Source: Rhododendron vialii
Lineage: Eukaryota; Streptophyta; Magnoliopsida; Ericales; Ericaceae
DNA length: 64,000 nt
Direction of reading: 5' to 3'
NCBI RefSeq assembly: GCF_030253575.1
Contig: NC_080565.1
Location: 9,148,001-9,212,000 of the forward strand
Made by a program: the position numbers and the translations under genes. The notes beneath the pieces were generated by a model. That model had not been told where the DNA came from, ran no database searches, and worked only from the letters and a program-made list of their open reading frames with translations. Position 1 is the first letter of the stretch; each line of letters opens with the position of its first letter. Below, piece by piece: positions 1-10,674 of the stretch.

Positions 1-703
1 CATTTTTAGATATGGTGTACTGCGCTACATCATCACAGACAATGGAAAGTCCTTCTACAATAGTGCCGTAACAAGACTTTGTCAGAAGTTTGGCTTCAAA
101 TAACATGCTTCTTCTATGTACAATCCACTTGCAAATGGTCTTGCTGAAGCATTCAACAAGACTCTTCGGAGCTTATTGAAGAAAGTGGTTGCCAAAGCAA
201 GAAGAGATTGACCTGAGAGAATGGAAGAAGCTCTTTGGGCGTATCGAACCACGTATCGAACACCTACACAAGCCACTCCATATTCATTAGTGTACGGCGT
301 GGAAGCTGTTTTGCCGTTCGAACGTCAAATTCCATCTTTAAGGGTTGCCATTCAAGAAGGCCTCACTCATGAAGACAATGCTCGCTTGCGCGTTGAAGAA
401 CTAGAGGCACTTGACGAAAAGAGGCTTGAGGCACAACAACGTCTTGAATGCTATCAAGCCCGGATGTCAAAGTCATTCAACAAGAAGGTTCGTCTTCGTT
501 CTTTTCAGAAAGGAGACTTGGTTCTTGCTCTAAGAAGACCTATTAATACCACTCATAAAATTGGTGGTAAATTCATTTCCAAGTGGGATGAACCATATGT
601 GGTGCAAAAAGTTTACTCAAGTGGTGCCTACAAATTGGTTGCTGGAGATGGCTTGAGAGTTGGCCCCATAAACTACAAATTCTTGAAGCGCTACTACGCT
701 TAA
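1..703 (+). mobile_element. Gypsy integrase, C-terminal part (fossil)
   Basis: Conceptual translation gives a retroviral-type integrase core near 30-170 (TDNG-type motif, then the catalytic Glu region near 150) followed by the C-terminal domain. The longest open stretch, 221-703, contains the hallmarks YRTTYRTPTQATPYSLVYG, the coiled RLEELEALDEKR-like segment, a GDLVL motif and a chromodomain-less end at KFLKRYYA. These are typical of Tat/Athila-side gypsy integrases of plants. It belongs to the element spanning 1-6554 and is treated as a fossil. Confidence 0.85.
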
Positions 704-803
704 AAAAACAAGCATCTGACGCACGAGCTTAAACTGCATGTTGCTTCTGGCCTGCATGAGCTAAAACTGTCCATGGCAAACCAAAAACAAAACCATAAAA
801 TAT

Positions 804-1043
804 GAACTACGTTTGACTTGATCCCATGTTGGGTACGTAGGCAGCTTGAATTTCGAGCTCAGTCATCCCAAAATAAAAAATAAAAAAAATTCCCTATGAA
901 CTTCGTTTGGCTTGATCCCATGTTGGGTATGTAGGCAACTTGAATTTCGAGCTCAGTCATCCCAAAATAAAAAATAAAAAAAATTCCCTATGAACTACAT
1001 TTGGCTTGATCCCATTTTGGGTACGTAGACAGTATTGGAATAT
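804..1043. repeat. 94-bp tandem repeat, about 2.5 copies
   Basis: Three copies of a unit beginning GAACTACGTTTGACTTGATC start at 804, 898 and 992, so the period is 94. Each unit carries the phrase GGGTACGTAGGCAG and an A-rich end. It lies just after the integrase of the gypsy element, where plant Tat-like elements often carry tandem repeats. Confidence 0.85.
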
Positions 1044-1077
1044 TATTCCAAGCACAGTCATAACACGCCAAAAAATG

Positions 1078-1245
1078 ATAATAACAAATTGTGTTTGCTA
1101 TATTCCTCAAATGAATAAGTAGACCAAGTGTTGTTAATCATGAAAAAAGGGGAAACAGTCTTTCCTCTAATCAATAATGACAAATTGTGTTTGCTATATT
1201 CCTCAAACGAATAAGTAGACCAACTGTTATTAATCATGAAAAAAA
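1078..1245. repeat. 96-bp tandem repeat, two copies
   Basis: The phrase ACAAATTGTGTTTGCTATAT begins at 1084 and again at 1180, with the rest of the unit matching well (TCCTCAAAYGAATAAGTAG, then AATCATGAAAAAA). It sits between the 94-bp repeat and the tail of the antisense gene. Confidence 0.8.
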
Positions 1246-1283
1246 AAAGAAAAGAAACAATCCTTCCTAAAAAAAATAAAAAA

Positions 1284-4200
1284 TTAAGGAAATAGCTTGA
1301 AGTTCGCCAACTCGTTTTGATTTGCTTCAAGCAACCTTCTCATCTCTTCCGATTTTGCAATGCCTTCATCAGTCTGTACTGTGGCATTCTTGATAGCAGA
1401 GGCCTTATCTTTAAGGTTAGAGATCTCAAGTTGCACCTTGGATAATTCTTCTTCATTTGCAACAACCGCTGCTTCCTTGGCCTTCAGCTTGGTGTCTATG
1501 CCTTCCAACGTTCTTTTCAACTTAGCCTTGTCAACTTCAAGGGCTTCAAATTCTTGTTGACAAAGTTCAGATTCTTTAATTACCTCATTTTCTCTTATTT
1601 TAGTATGAGAAAGAATTTGAGAAATATCTGCCAGCTAACTTGCACATGATTTGATAGAAGCGGAGCAGTTTTTGTAGGCTCGAATATCACCAAAGAAGCT
1701 TTTAAGGTTGCGCTGTAATGGAGAAATATCCATTACTTTCATGTTTCTCATCTCTTTGAGGACCTTCTCAGCCTCATCTTCAATGTCGTCCACATGATCC
1801 AAACAGGTTTTTCCGATCTTATGTGAAATCCGGGACCACAACCTTGAGACATACTCACACCAACTTTTAGCAATCACATCGATCCCTTGAAAGACACTAA
1901 TGTTAGATAACGTAGGACCAGAAGGTTTCACTCGAAATTGTCTTGGTTCTATTATTGGTACTTTGGGCATGTCAACAGGAGCCTTCTCATGAGAAATTTG
2001 ACATGATGCTTCTTCGACAGATCTTCGCTTACCAGAAAGTAATCCAAAGGAATTTGGACCATCTATAGAACCTCCACTGCTTTGAGAGTATAGTTCATCA
2101 CCAAGATTCAAGTTGTTGACTCCTAACTGCACATATACGGGGAAAAACTTAAGCAATTTAGTGAAATAGAAAAAGTAAAAAATGTGAAAGCATTCGAGGA
2201 AGTATGTGTTTTCTTGCTTCTAAATCCTCCAAAGGTGTGCTGCTATTAGGCACATCTTGGAAAAAACCGTCTGTGTCAATTTGGATATCCTCTAAGGGTG
2301 TGACTTGGACTATGGTTTTCTGCTTTTTGGGGCGATTCCAGTGATGATCACCTTGGCTAGAGTTACTGTCCCCATCACAAATCACAAGGCCTCTTTTCTT
2401 GTCTCCATTTTCGGTGGTTGGATTTTTGACAATCATGGATGTAATTTTTGGAGTAAAAATCTTCAAGAGAGGTTTAGGCTTGAGAGTTGATTTCTTCATT
2501 TCTTTAGATGCATCGTTGGGTAGATCCTTTCCATGGTTTGGTTTGGCCTTGCTTAGTCTAGCCTTACTTGCTTTGGCTTTGCTTGCTGTTGCATTGGCGT
2601 TGTCAACTTCGTGGGTGCTAGTGGTGGGTGGAATTGTTGGTTTAGCCTTGCTTGGTCTAGCTTTGCTTGCTCTGGCCTTGCTTGTTGTTGCATTGGCGCC
2701 GTCAACTTCATGGGTACTAGCAATAGGTGGAACTTTCGGTTTGGCCCTGCTTGGTCTAGCTTTGCTTGCTTTGGCTTTGCCTAATGTTGCATTAGTGTCG
2801 TCAACTTCCTCGTTGCTAACAGTAGGTAGAACTGCTGGTTTGGCCTTCATTGGTTTAACTTTGCTTGCTTTGGCTTTGCTTACTATTGCGTTAGTGCCTT
2901 CAACTTCACGGGCATTCGCAATAGGTGTAACTACTCCCTTGCCCTTGGTTAGGCAAATTTTGACTGGAGTCTTGGGTTTCTCTTGCTTTTTGGTAGGCTC
3001 AATGTCTCCTTTAACAAAGTCGCTTGCATGCTTTGTCCACCACTCTTGATATCGCTTTGTGGTAAGGCCTTTGTGTGAGGAGACAGGAATTCTCAGTTTT
3101 TCCTTGGTACTAAGCTTTGTGCAAGATTGCCAAAGTCCTACGACATCGGGTAGGTTGAGGGGACATGCTTCTTCCACCAATTTTTCGGGCACATCTTGGT
3201 AAAAGTTGAATTGTCGTGAGAATCAATGAGGGCTGTAAGACTCAACGATATACTACATATCGCAGCGAAGAGTTAGGTAGCTTGAACGAATACTGATGGT
3301 GTAGGCTATCTAAAAGTGGGATTGCTTTCCGTCATCTACCACTAATCGCTTGTCCTTGTCAGACATGGCCAAGGATGATAACCGCGAAGGATCAACGCTT
3401 CTGAGGAGTTTGCGGGCCGCAATTGCTGTGAAATGTTTGGCATTCTTCTCGCCGGCTAGTCGGACCATTCTAACGCCTGGTTGAGAGTGTGAGGATGGAA
3501 GGTATGTGTCAAAGTAGTTGCCAAGCCATCTGTAGATATAATGCATGGGAAGGGTCGCATGGCACTGACTTGGAGTGGGAGATGATGAAATTTGCTTCAA
3601 GCCATGATATATGCTAGCCAAGACAGGCACCGCCAAAGAAAATGTAGATCCGCGCGCCATCATGCTCGCAACTTTGAAGACAGTAGGACGAATTTGGTTC
3701 ACCTTTCCATTGGGTAGGACAAATACAGATAGCCAGCACGACATGAAGGCTGCTAAATAGACTTCTTCCCTTAAACGTGCTTTGATGCCTAGCTCGTTGA
3801 ATGCTCTTTCTTCATCCTTTGTGCACTCCGGTGGCATGCTAGTGTGTCCAGTTGGCCTGCTTGCTCCCTCGCTCTGATCATTGGGAGAAAGATTTGAATA
3901 TTTGCTTTTGAGCCTGCACCAGAAATGGATCCAGTCATGGGCGGTGATATGGTGAGTTTCTGAAGCACGAAAAAGTCTGTGGTATGCCACAAAGAGGTAC
4001 CTGCAACTAGGTGGAAGGAGGTACATGTTTTCGTCAGTGCCTGTCAGATAGCGTGCCGACAGGATGACTTCGTCATAAAATTTGCCATAGACTGGCAAAC
4101 CACCAATATAACTCAAATCCCAAAGGGAGATTGATAGCTCTCCTGTTGGAATATGAAGTGTGTTTGTAGAAGGACACCAATGCTCATAGAATGATTGAAT

Positions 4201-4716
4201 GAGTTTTGCATCACGGTCATATGTGAAAAGAGAGGCATAGACGACACCATAGATCCTCACCTCAAGAAGTATTTTTGAAGATCGCCCAAGTACAACTTCT
4301 GCCACTCCCAATATTGATTGATGAATGAAAATTGACCAAAGCTGGCAAGAGAAGCTGTCCAAGTGGCTTTTCCGTCATTGATTTGATCACCCAGCAAGGT
4401 AAAGTGTTCTGTGATGACCGCAACAAGAGTGCCCTGAAGGGAGGAATGGTGGCAGAGCTGGTAAGATCGTGCAAGTCCGTCGTATTGTCAATGAACCATT
4501 GTGTCGGATGGGCAAAGTCAGCAACTGCAGGTTGGCATGAAGAAGGTGAACCAATGACAAGATCGAAGACCGGAAGAAGTAGTGCTTCGTCAGATGCGTT
4601 TTGACCCTCAGCAATGGAAAGTAGTGCTTGGCCATGAAGGATCGTGTCTGCGAAGATTGCCATCTTTGAATAACGGAAGGTTTGGAGGGTAAGTTGCAAG
4701 GCTTCAAATCTCTCAA
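1284..4716 (-). mobile_element. Antisense plant mobile domain (PMD) gene carried by the gypsy element
   Basis: The minus strand between integrase and 3' LTR holds several open stretches that together look like one PMD-type gene carried by the element. At 3310-4362 is the PMD domain (aminotransferase-like plant mobile domain): WCPSTNTLHIPTGELSISL, then DLSYIGGLPVYG, a cysteine-proline CRYLFVAYHRLF segment and a large helical domain. At 2158-3192 is a Lys/Ala/Pro-rich linker with 33-residue repeats. At 1635-2156 is a segment of the type found after PMDs in these proteins. At 1284-1520 is a coiled coil (KLKAKEAAVVANEEELSKV). An N-terminal stretch lies at about 4262-4699. Extra antisense ORFs between integrase and 3' LTR are known in Tat-lineage elements; PMDs also occur in the host MAIL1/MAIN family. 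The stretches may be exons, pieces, or both. Treated as part of the fossil element. Confidence 0.75.
2561..2944 (-). repeat. 99-bp (33-residue) tandem repeat inside the PMD gene
   Basis: Four in-phase units start at 2561, 2660, 2759 and 2858, an exact 99-bp period. On the minus strand each encodes a 33-residue unit of the form KAKASKARPSKAKPxxPP followed by an acidic STHEVDxANAT segment. The basic, Pro-rich half alternates with a short acidic half, which suggests a disordered linker, possibly nucleic-acid binding. Confidence 0.9.
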
Positions 4717-6028
4717 GGAAAATACAAACAGAGCAATAGTAAAAAGTTCAGATCATTGGTACGTAAATTAAGGAAGAGTCAAGGCGCAGTGAAAATTAAA
4801 ACCCAAACTTTGTTCACTAGTTGAAACGTGAGGGTACGTTTCTGCACCTGCCAAAACCAACAAAAAAATCAGTTCAATCCCTTCAGAAAGTATTCAGTAA
4901 GATGCAACCTCTGCTGCGGCCGGTACAAAATTCCTGCACATGTCACCATCAAACAATAAGTAAACAGAATTGATTGGTACATATGGAGACAAAACTTTAA
5001 ACGACAACTCATTTTCAAACAATTTGCCTTTTAAAGGTTTTATATTATCATGGGCCTATTAAATTTTGATTGGATTCCGGCTGAATACGAAAAAAAAGAT
5101 TCCAAGTTTCTTAGATTTTTTTCTGTATTAAATCCAAATACGGTGGTACTATACAAGCCAGCGATGCAACGTTTATTTTTATGCTCATCGCAAAAAAAAT
5201 AAATAAAGGTTTTACTTGGTCTCGGAAAATTTTCTGATTTTAAAATCCTGATTCACGTGTTTTGACCCACATAGCCTGAAGACAGAAAAGCAAAATTATT
5301 TTTGCATGAAGAAGAGTTGTGTGCTACTGGAATACGGTGTGCTACGTAGATTCGTGCGGGTACAAAACAAACAGTCAAAAGAGATAGGAATAATTTCTTG
5401 GGTGTTTAAAATAGCCTACTGGCTCCTTACGGTAAAAAAAAGAAAGAAAAAGAAACAGAAAGCAAATTGTGCGGAATTGAACGTGTAGAAAGAAAGCCAA
5501 CAAAAGGGGCCACGTTGTCTACTGTAGGCTATACTTGAAAAGGATCGAGTGCATGACATGTGCTTGGTGTAGAAAGAGGAGTCAGAAGTTCTAATCCTAA
5601 TCAAACACCCTCATGTTTTAAGCGGTGGCTCCCCGTCGGAAGTAACAAAGGCCAAGCCAAATGGGCCTCTAAAATTGTTCCGTTCGAACTATCAAGCTTT
5701 GTGGTGCATAATTGCAAGCTGAGCATGGGCTTAAAATAATTGGGTTATCAAGCTTCAATTATTTGGCAAGCTAAGAGTTTCTTTGAAGGATCAATATGTA
5801 GTACTAAAATAAATTGGGTTTGCAAATCCTTCGATCCGGCAAAAGGGGAAGACTCAAGCATATTGATTGATGAATTTTAGCTCAATTCGCGAGTTAAAAT
5901 TTTGGAGAGCCAAACTTAGTTTAAGTTTCAAGCAAAAGAAGTTATTGCCGAATACACAAATTTTTGGCATCAAATCAAGTCAAGTCAACATTTTCAAGAC
6001 TTACTCACTTTCGTACATGAGCAAGTCT
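4717..6028. other. Non-coding 3' region of the gypsy element
   Basis: This region is AT-rich with no convincing coding stretch on either strand. It lies between the 5' end of the antisense PMD gene and the polypurine tract. If the antisense gene is transcribed, its promoter should be here. I see no clear TATA element that stands out from the AT-rich background. Confidence 0.5.
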
Positions 6029-6554
6029 CGAGGGGGCATCTGTAGGCATCTAAAATTTTCAGCCAATCACAAGTTGCCACGTGTTGTGGGACTTAATAAA
6101 TAGGGCACAATAAATGGCCAATCAAATGCTGTCAAGTGTCTTTAGGTCAAATGTCAAGATGATGCGTATAAGCCAATCAAATGGTGCCACGTGTCAAAGT
6201 GACGCAGTTACTATTTTTATTAAGCTCGACCAATCAAATTAAGCCGCTTGGTAAAGTAATAATTGTATTTCTCTTCACAAATAATTGTCTTTCTTAAAAT
6301 AAAAGTAAGAGGGATAATTATCGAATTACAATTATTTCTTTTACATTAGATAAAGAAATAATTAAAGAGAGATAAATATGAAGGAAGTAGAGTTGGTCAT
6401 GACTCTCCATCCTACATCTCTATAAATAGAGGTGCCTCAAAGCCCTTCAGAATTCCTTAAGTCTCATGTCCAAATCCAACAAGAAGGCATCGGAGAAGAT
6501 TCCAACCCGAAGGTTCTTTCAGATCAAAGCTTCAAAGCTCCAAAGGTTCTTTCA
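6029..6554 (+). mobile_element. Polypurine tract and 3' LTR of the gypsy element
   Basis: The polypurine tract CGAGGGGGCATC (6029-6040) is directly followed by TGTAGGCATC, the start of an LTR at 6041. The LTR contains a plant TATA box (CTCTATAAATAGAGG, about 6416-6430), expected to start transcription some 30 bases further on. The end is placed near 6554 (TTTCA), because from 6555 onward the sequence matches the duplicate locus near 21368. Length about 514 bp. No flanking duplication can be checked because the 5' LTR is outside the window. Confidence 0.75.
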
Positions 6555-6735
6555 GTTTTTTTTTTCCAATATTGTATACTCTTTCAGTGGGGGTTAGCGG
6601 GAGAGAGAGTTAGTTAGTTTATGAGGGATCCAAAAATTGTCAATAGCCCTAAACCCCAACCTGCACTAACGTGGCTCGAACCCTAGCCTCTCTTGTGGGA
6701 AGACTAGGAGCTAGATAGCCGCTGGGTTACAAACC
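6555..6735 (-). mobile_element. tRNA-derived SINE, copy 1
   Basis: Read on the minus strand this is a short element with a tRNA-like head: box B GGTTCGAGCCA is the complement of 6672-6682, with a box-A-like TAGCTCCTAG about 35 bases before it. The body contains GGATCCCTCATAAAC and ends AATATTGG followed by a run of A (the T-run at 6555-6564). A homologous copy lies at 21368-21545 in the duplicated transporter locus, and a third, opposite in strand, at 35695-35872. The element was therefore present before the locus duplicated. Confidence 0.65.
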
Positions 6736-7096
6736 CTTTGGTTGTTTTAGGCATTTTCTAATTTTAAAATGATAAAATTTGTAGTGGAGATGGCTATAAT
6801 TAAGTAGCTAGTGTGGTTTTGTTTTTTTATGCGGAATCAAGAAATATGGTTTTTATTTCTTTAAGGAATATCTATTAGTGTGGGTTTAGTCATTCCCACA
6901 AAATCCTAAAAAACAAGTGTGACTTGTGACCTAATGCGACTATTTTTTTGGTTTCTTTTTTTGGAAAGGAGAGATTCGAATCATTTTTAAATCACAAGTG
7001 TAGTCTTAAAATATCATAACTTTTGTCATAGCAAATGATAAGTTTGGTCGGTTTGAGTAATAACGATATTTGAATGTGCATGGTTATAATCTTGTA

Positions 7097-7367
7097 CTCC
7101 CTCCGTCCCTATTTTATAGTTCAGTATTTCATTTTGGGCTGTCCCTTAATAAGTGTCCATTTTGTAAAGTTAGTGGGTAAAAGTTGGTGAATTTTCCATT
7201 TTGCCCCTAAAAGTAGATTTTATTTTAAAAAGTTAGTGAGTAAAAGTGTAATGATGATGGGTAAGTAGGAAAAATGGAGGAAAAAGTTGATGTGAAAGGT
7301 ATAATGATGATGTCTTTTTAATAAGTTGGAATTACGAAGCAGGACACTTAAAAAGGGACGGAAGGAG
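7097..7367. mobile_element. Stowaway-like MITE
   Basis: The ends CTCCCTCCGTCCCTATTTTA and AAAAGGGACGGAAGGAG are inverted repeats of the Tc1/mariner-related Stowaway type. The element is flanked by TA at 7095-7096 and 7368-7369. The duplicate locus reads straight through (ATAATCTTATAGGTAGG near 22110), an empty site. Length 271 bp. Confidence 0.9.
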
Positions 7368-7808
7368 TAGTAGTTAGATTGAGCTCTATTGTTCAATTTA
7401 ATGTTCTTCTACATGAGGTGGGGCATTTGGCACTGGAGATAATTCAATGTTTCTAGGGCACTACCAGGTGTGCCTAAGTCCCACTTCCACCCCATATTAA
7501 TATTTTTTTTGATAATTTGATGTCCGGTCCGGTTTGCGCGCACCACAATTAATTTAGAGGTTTTGAATTTAACGACGAGAAAATCCTCCAATGATCCAAA
7601 GATTTATCGGTTACGGCGCCTTGGAAGCCCCCTCCTCATCCGCGCCTTGGAAGTTTTCATCGGTTATGGCGTCCTGTGTGTTGCCAAAATCATCAATCCC
7701 CTTCCCTATTGGCCGGTAAGACACTCATTCCCCCCAAAGGGTTTCATACTTTGCCAAAAGAGCACCTAAATAACCTCACTCTGCACATATTAATTCTGTT
7801 GCCGTTGG

Positions 7809-7810
<2 letters not shown>

Positions 7811-7874
<64 letters not shown>
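7811..7874. repeat. (TC)n microsatellite, intron 1 of pseudogene
   Basis: About 32 uninterrupted TC units lie just downstream of the exon 1 donor. The intact copy has only about 9 units at the same place (about 23311-23328), so the tract has expanded here or contracted there. Confidence 0.95.
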
Positions 7875-7876
<2 letters not shown>

Positions 7877-8599
7877 AATACACTATACAAATGAAGTATG
7901 AAGTCCCATCCTTCTAAACCCTCATCCTGATCAAATTCCGAGATTTTTGAATCTTGTTTTTAAGAATGAAAAATCTCTCAAACCCAATTCTTAACTTCCC
8001 TATTTTCTATCCAATTCCTTTTAACGTTTCTAATTGTAAAAAATTCGTGCTTTATTTCTCCTTCACTCTGCAGTTCTGCTCTCTCTGAATGAGAGCATTG
8101 ATTTTGTTTTCATTGTGATCAAGTAAAAGTCGCTGGTTCACTCCCTTTTTTATTTTTCACTTTTGCCAAATTGGGTACGCATAATTGTCTTTGTTGTGAT
8201 TAAATTGTTGTTGAACTTCCTTTTCTCCTCCATCTTGTATTGTTTTTGTTATCAATGAACATGGGCGCCTGCACTAAGCTTTCATGGGATTAAAAAAAAA
8301 TATTACTAAAATTGTGCACTTTTTAAAATTAATTTGATATTTTTTTTCACGTTGTCTGCATTGGATCATTCGAAACAACCAGACCAAATGAAAATTTACA
8401 AAAAAATTACGAATAAGTAGATCACATTGCTCAATAAAACATAATCAACTATTTTTAACCAAAATAAATATATTTATATTTATATGGTGTTTTGGATGTA
8501 AAATATTTTGTTATACATTTCTGTCATTGTTGACTTAAAATCCTCAATGAAATGTTACTTTATTTGACGATAACAAAAAATATTTGTTGTTGACCTTCT

Positions 8600-9118
8600 T
8601 GATTGGCTGGGATTTTTGGCTACTTTGGAATTATAATTATGTGCGAACGTGTCAGAAAAGGCCTGTAATTATCATTTTCAAATTTAACTTATAAAAAGCC
8701 AAAGCAATTGTGTTATCGCTTGTCGGTTCAATTACCTCAACTAAGAGGATTTTTCCTTTATAGAAGTATTGAAACGACACAACGATTCACTAGAATCAGC
8801 AATCAAAGAGAAATTAACAAGATACCTTGATAAACTCAAAACAACTTGCTTTCCAAATGATTCTTCACCTTTGAAAGAACAAGAACAGATTACATTGTAA
8901 CTACTCCTCTAACGATATCGAACGAAGCTCATTTTTTTTAGGCCTAAATTCTGAAGTGATTTTGGGTGTTTTGTTAACGCCTCTAACGATATCGAACGAA
9001 GCTCATTTTTTACAGAGACCTCAAACGACATATTTTGAACAAAATGAGCGGCTCCGATCATCTTTGCGTGACCCGAGGCGGGAGAAAAAGGGGTCTGTGC
9101 ACAGTTGCTGTGCACAAC
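8600..9118. other. Sequence unique to the pseudogene copy, replacing the exon 2 acceptor
   Basis: Homology to intron 1 of the intact copy stops after TTGTTGTTGACCTT and returns at AATTCTATGCATAGCAGG. Between them are about 520 bases absent from the intact copy. They include a two-copy repeat, period about 73, of CTCTAACGATATCGAACGAA (starting near 8908 and 8981) and a short palindrome TGTGCACA-gttgc-TGTGCACA just before the exon. No coding potential or transposon family recognised. Confidence 0.6.
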
Positions 9119-9213
9119 TCAAATTCTATGCATAGCAGGGAACAGTGGAACATGGATGAACATGGCCGTGCTCTTGCCTTGCATGCGGAATTTCAGAAAA
9201 AACAGGGGACCCG

Positions 9214-10144
9214 TGTAGGGGGATGAAAACAATTGGTACCTTAAACTGTCTTTTAGAATAGCACTTTGATTGCAAACGGCTACTCGTACCTCTTCATCGG
9301 AACCCTAGTTTGATGCCTGAACCCTAATCTGCAAAACAGATAAGGGGTGAGCGCACCTTTGCCTCTTGTGGCAAAGGCCCTCCGATGCCTAAGTTAGTAT
9401 CACGTACTAGCAGAAAAATCCTAATTAACAGTAGGAGAATAATGCAAGTGCAATGTATTGCGTACCTTTTACCTCTAGGTTTATTTTATATTTATAGATT
9501 CATGGATGCTTGCTGCCCAAGTATTCGTGTTGCCCTAGATTTCCTACCTCGTATAGGAAACCCAGGATATCTTGGATTCTCGTTCCCTTATTAGTTCTTT
9601 ACCTTAGTCTTTGTAGGACTCTTTTCCATACAAGCTGAACATCCCATTCCCGTTGGGTATCTTTTCTAGATCCTATATTCTCGAGATCTCATTCCTTAAC
9701 GGAATACCACTGTTTCTGGACCCTTTCAGAGTGTTCCCTTTATTCCAATATCTGATTGGATTTCTTTCCTTGTTCGGCTATCTCATCGCCGAACAGACTG
9801 CCTGGACCAGTCACTTCACATGCAACTGGTCCTTTATCAATTATCTGGACCATTGCCTTCTTAGGAGCTCTCCTTCTGTTCGGCCTTCTCATTGCTGAAC
9901 AATCTACTTGGACTAGTGACTTTTCATGTCACTGTTCCTTTATTAGTTTCCTGGTCCAATAACTTCTTCTCATGTTAACTGGACCAGACCCCGTACAAGC
10001 TTCCTGGACTAATGGCTTCTCATGTCACTGGCCCATGTCCGACCACTGTTTTGTACGGCGACTTCCCCAATCGCACCTATCTCAAGGTCCCTCTCATCAC
10101 GTATTCGGGCCCTACCTGTATCTGTTCGGAAATACCTCCCTACA
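9214..10144. mobile_element. Solo LTR inside exon 2 of the pseudogene
   Basis: A 931-bp insertion begins TGTAGGGGG and ends CCTCCCTACA, the inverted TGTAG/CTACA ends of an LTR. It is flanked by ACCCG (9209-9213) and ACTCG (10145-10149), a 5-bp target duplication with one difference. The intact gene has a single ACCCG followed by the same exon sequence, which is the empty site. There is no internal region or second LTR. A TATA-like TATATTTATAG lies near 9488, and the right half carries degenerate roughly 100-bp repeats built on CTGGACCAGT/CACTTC. The body style (GGCAAAGGCCCTCCGATGCC) suggests a Ty3/gypsy LTR in + orientation, but the family is not certain. Confidence 0.9.
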
Positions 10145-10674
10145 ACTCGTATTGGGTATTCTTAAGGGGTACTTAGGTTTAAGCACAGCAATTCTCACGG
10201 ATTTGTGCGAGGCTCTGTCGTCAACGTTTCTCCTCATGTCCGGTGTGCCTCGCCACTGCCCTCTCCCTCCGCAAGATCCCTCCTTCCTTCACCCCCAGCG
10301 AGGAAAGAGAAAAAGCCCGTTACTTTGGAATCACCGACGCCCTTGCCGTTTACCTCTTGGTGTATGATGTCATTGAGACCCACATCATTCTATTCGCTGT
10401 TGTTCTTCTCATCCTCTTGGCCTCCCCTTTGTGGATAGAGTTTGATTCCATCTCGGTCTGAATCGGATTCGGACAACGTGGAGGGTTATAACCTCGTGAA
10501 TGAACCGTTGTTGTCGGGTGAAGAGAGTGTTGAAGAAGCTGAGAAGAAGTGGGATACGGTGGCGGTTGAGCGGAGACGGCCGCCCAAGATAGGGGAGGAC
10601 CACACAATTTTTGAGGCGTTTGGGACAGTTGAGTTCTGGATCCTGTTCGGGTCGTTTTTGTGCGGAGTGGGGAC

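Larger units (their letters stand above)
1..6554 (+). mobile_element. Ty3/gypsy LTR retrotransposon, Tat-like, 3' half
   Basis: This is the right-hand part of a large Ty3/gypsy element that enters from the left of the window. Its parts in order are the integrase end (1-703), two blocks of about 95-bp tandem repeats (804-1245), a long antisense gene with a plant mobile domain (1284-4716), a non-coding stretch, a polypurine tract (6029-6040) and one LTR (from 6041). Integrase followed by spacer, extra antisense ORF, polypurine tract and LTR is the known layout of the Tat/Ogre-type lineage. The 5' LTR, gag and most of pol lie outside the window, so age cannot be estimated from LTR divergence. 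The visible coding parts look broken in several places. The right end is approximate (about 6554); it abuts the T-run of a SINE that is also present in the duplicate locus near 21.37 kb, which gives the empty-site comparison. Confidence 0.8.

Noticed and set aside
2399-3049. 216-codon plus-strand ORF rich in Ala/Leu repeats
   Set aside because: It is the opposite strand of the 33-residue Lys/Ala repeat of the antisense PMD gene; the hydrophobic repeat is a by-product.
4332-4604. 90-codon plus-strand ORF near the 5' end of the antisense gene
   Set aside because: Shadow of the minus-strand stretch at 4262-4699, with no recognisable motif.
7676-7894. ORF with a long Leu-Ser run
   Set aside because: Produced by the (TC)n microsatellite.
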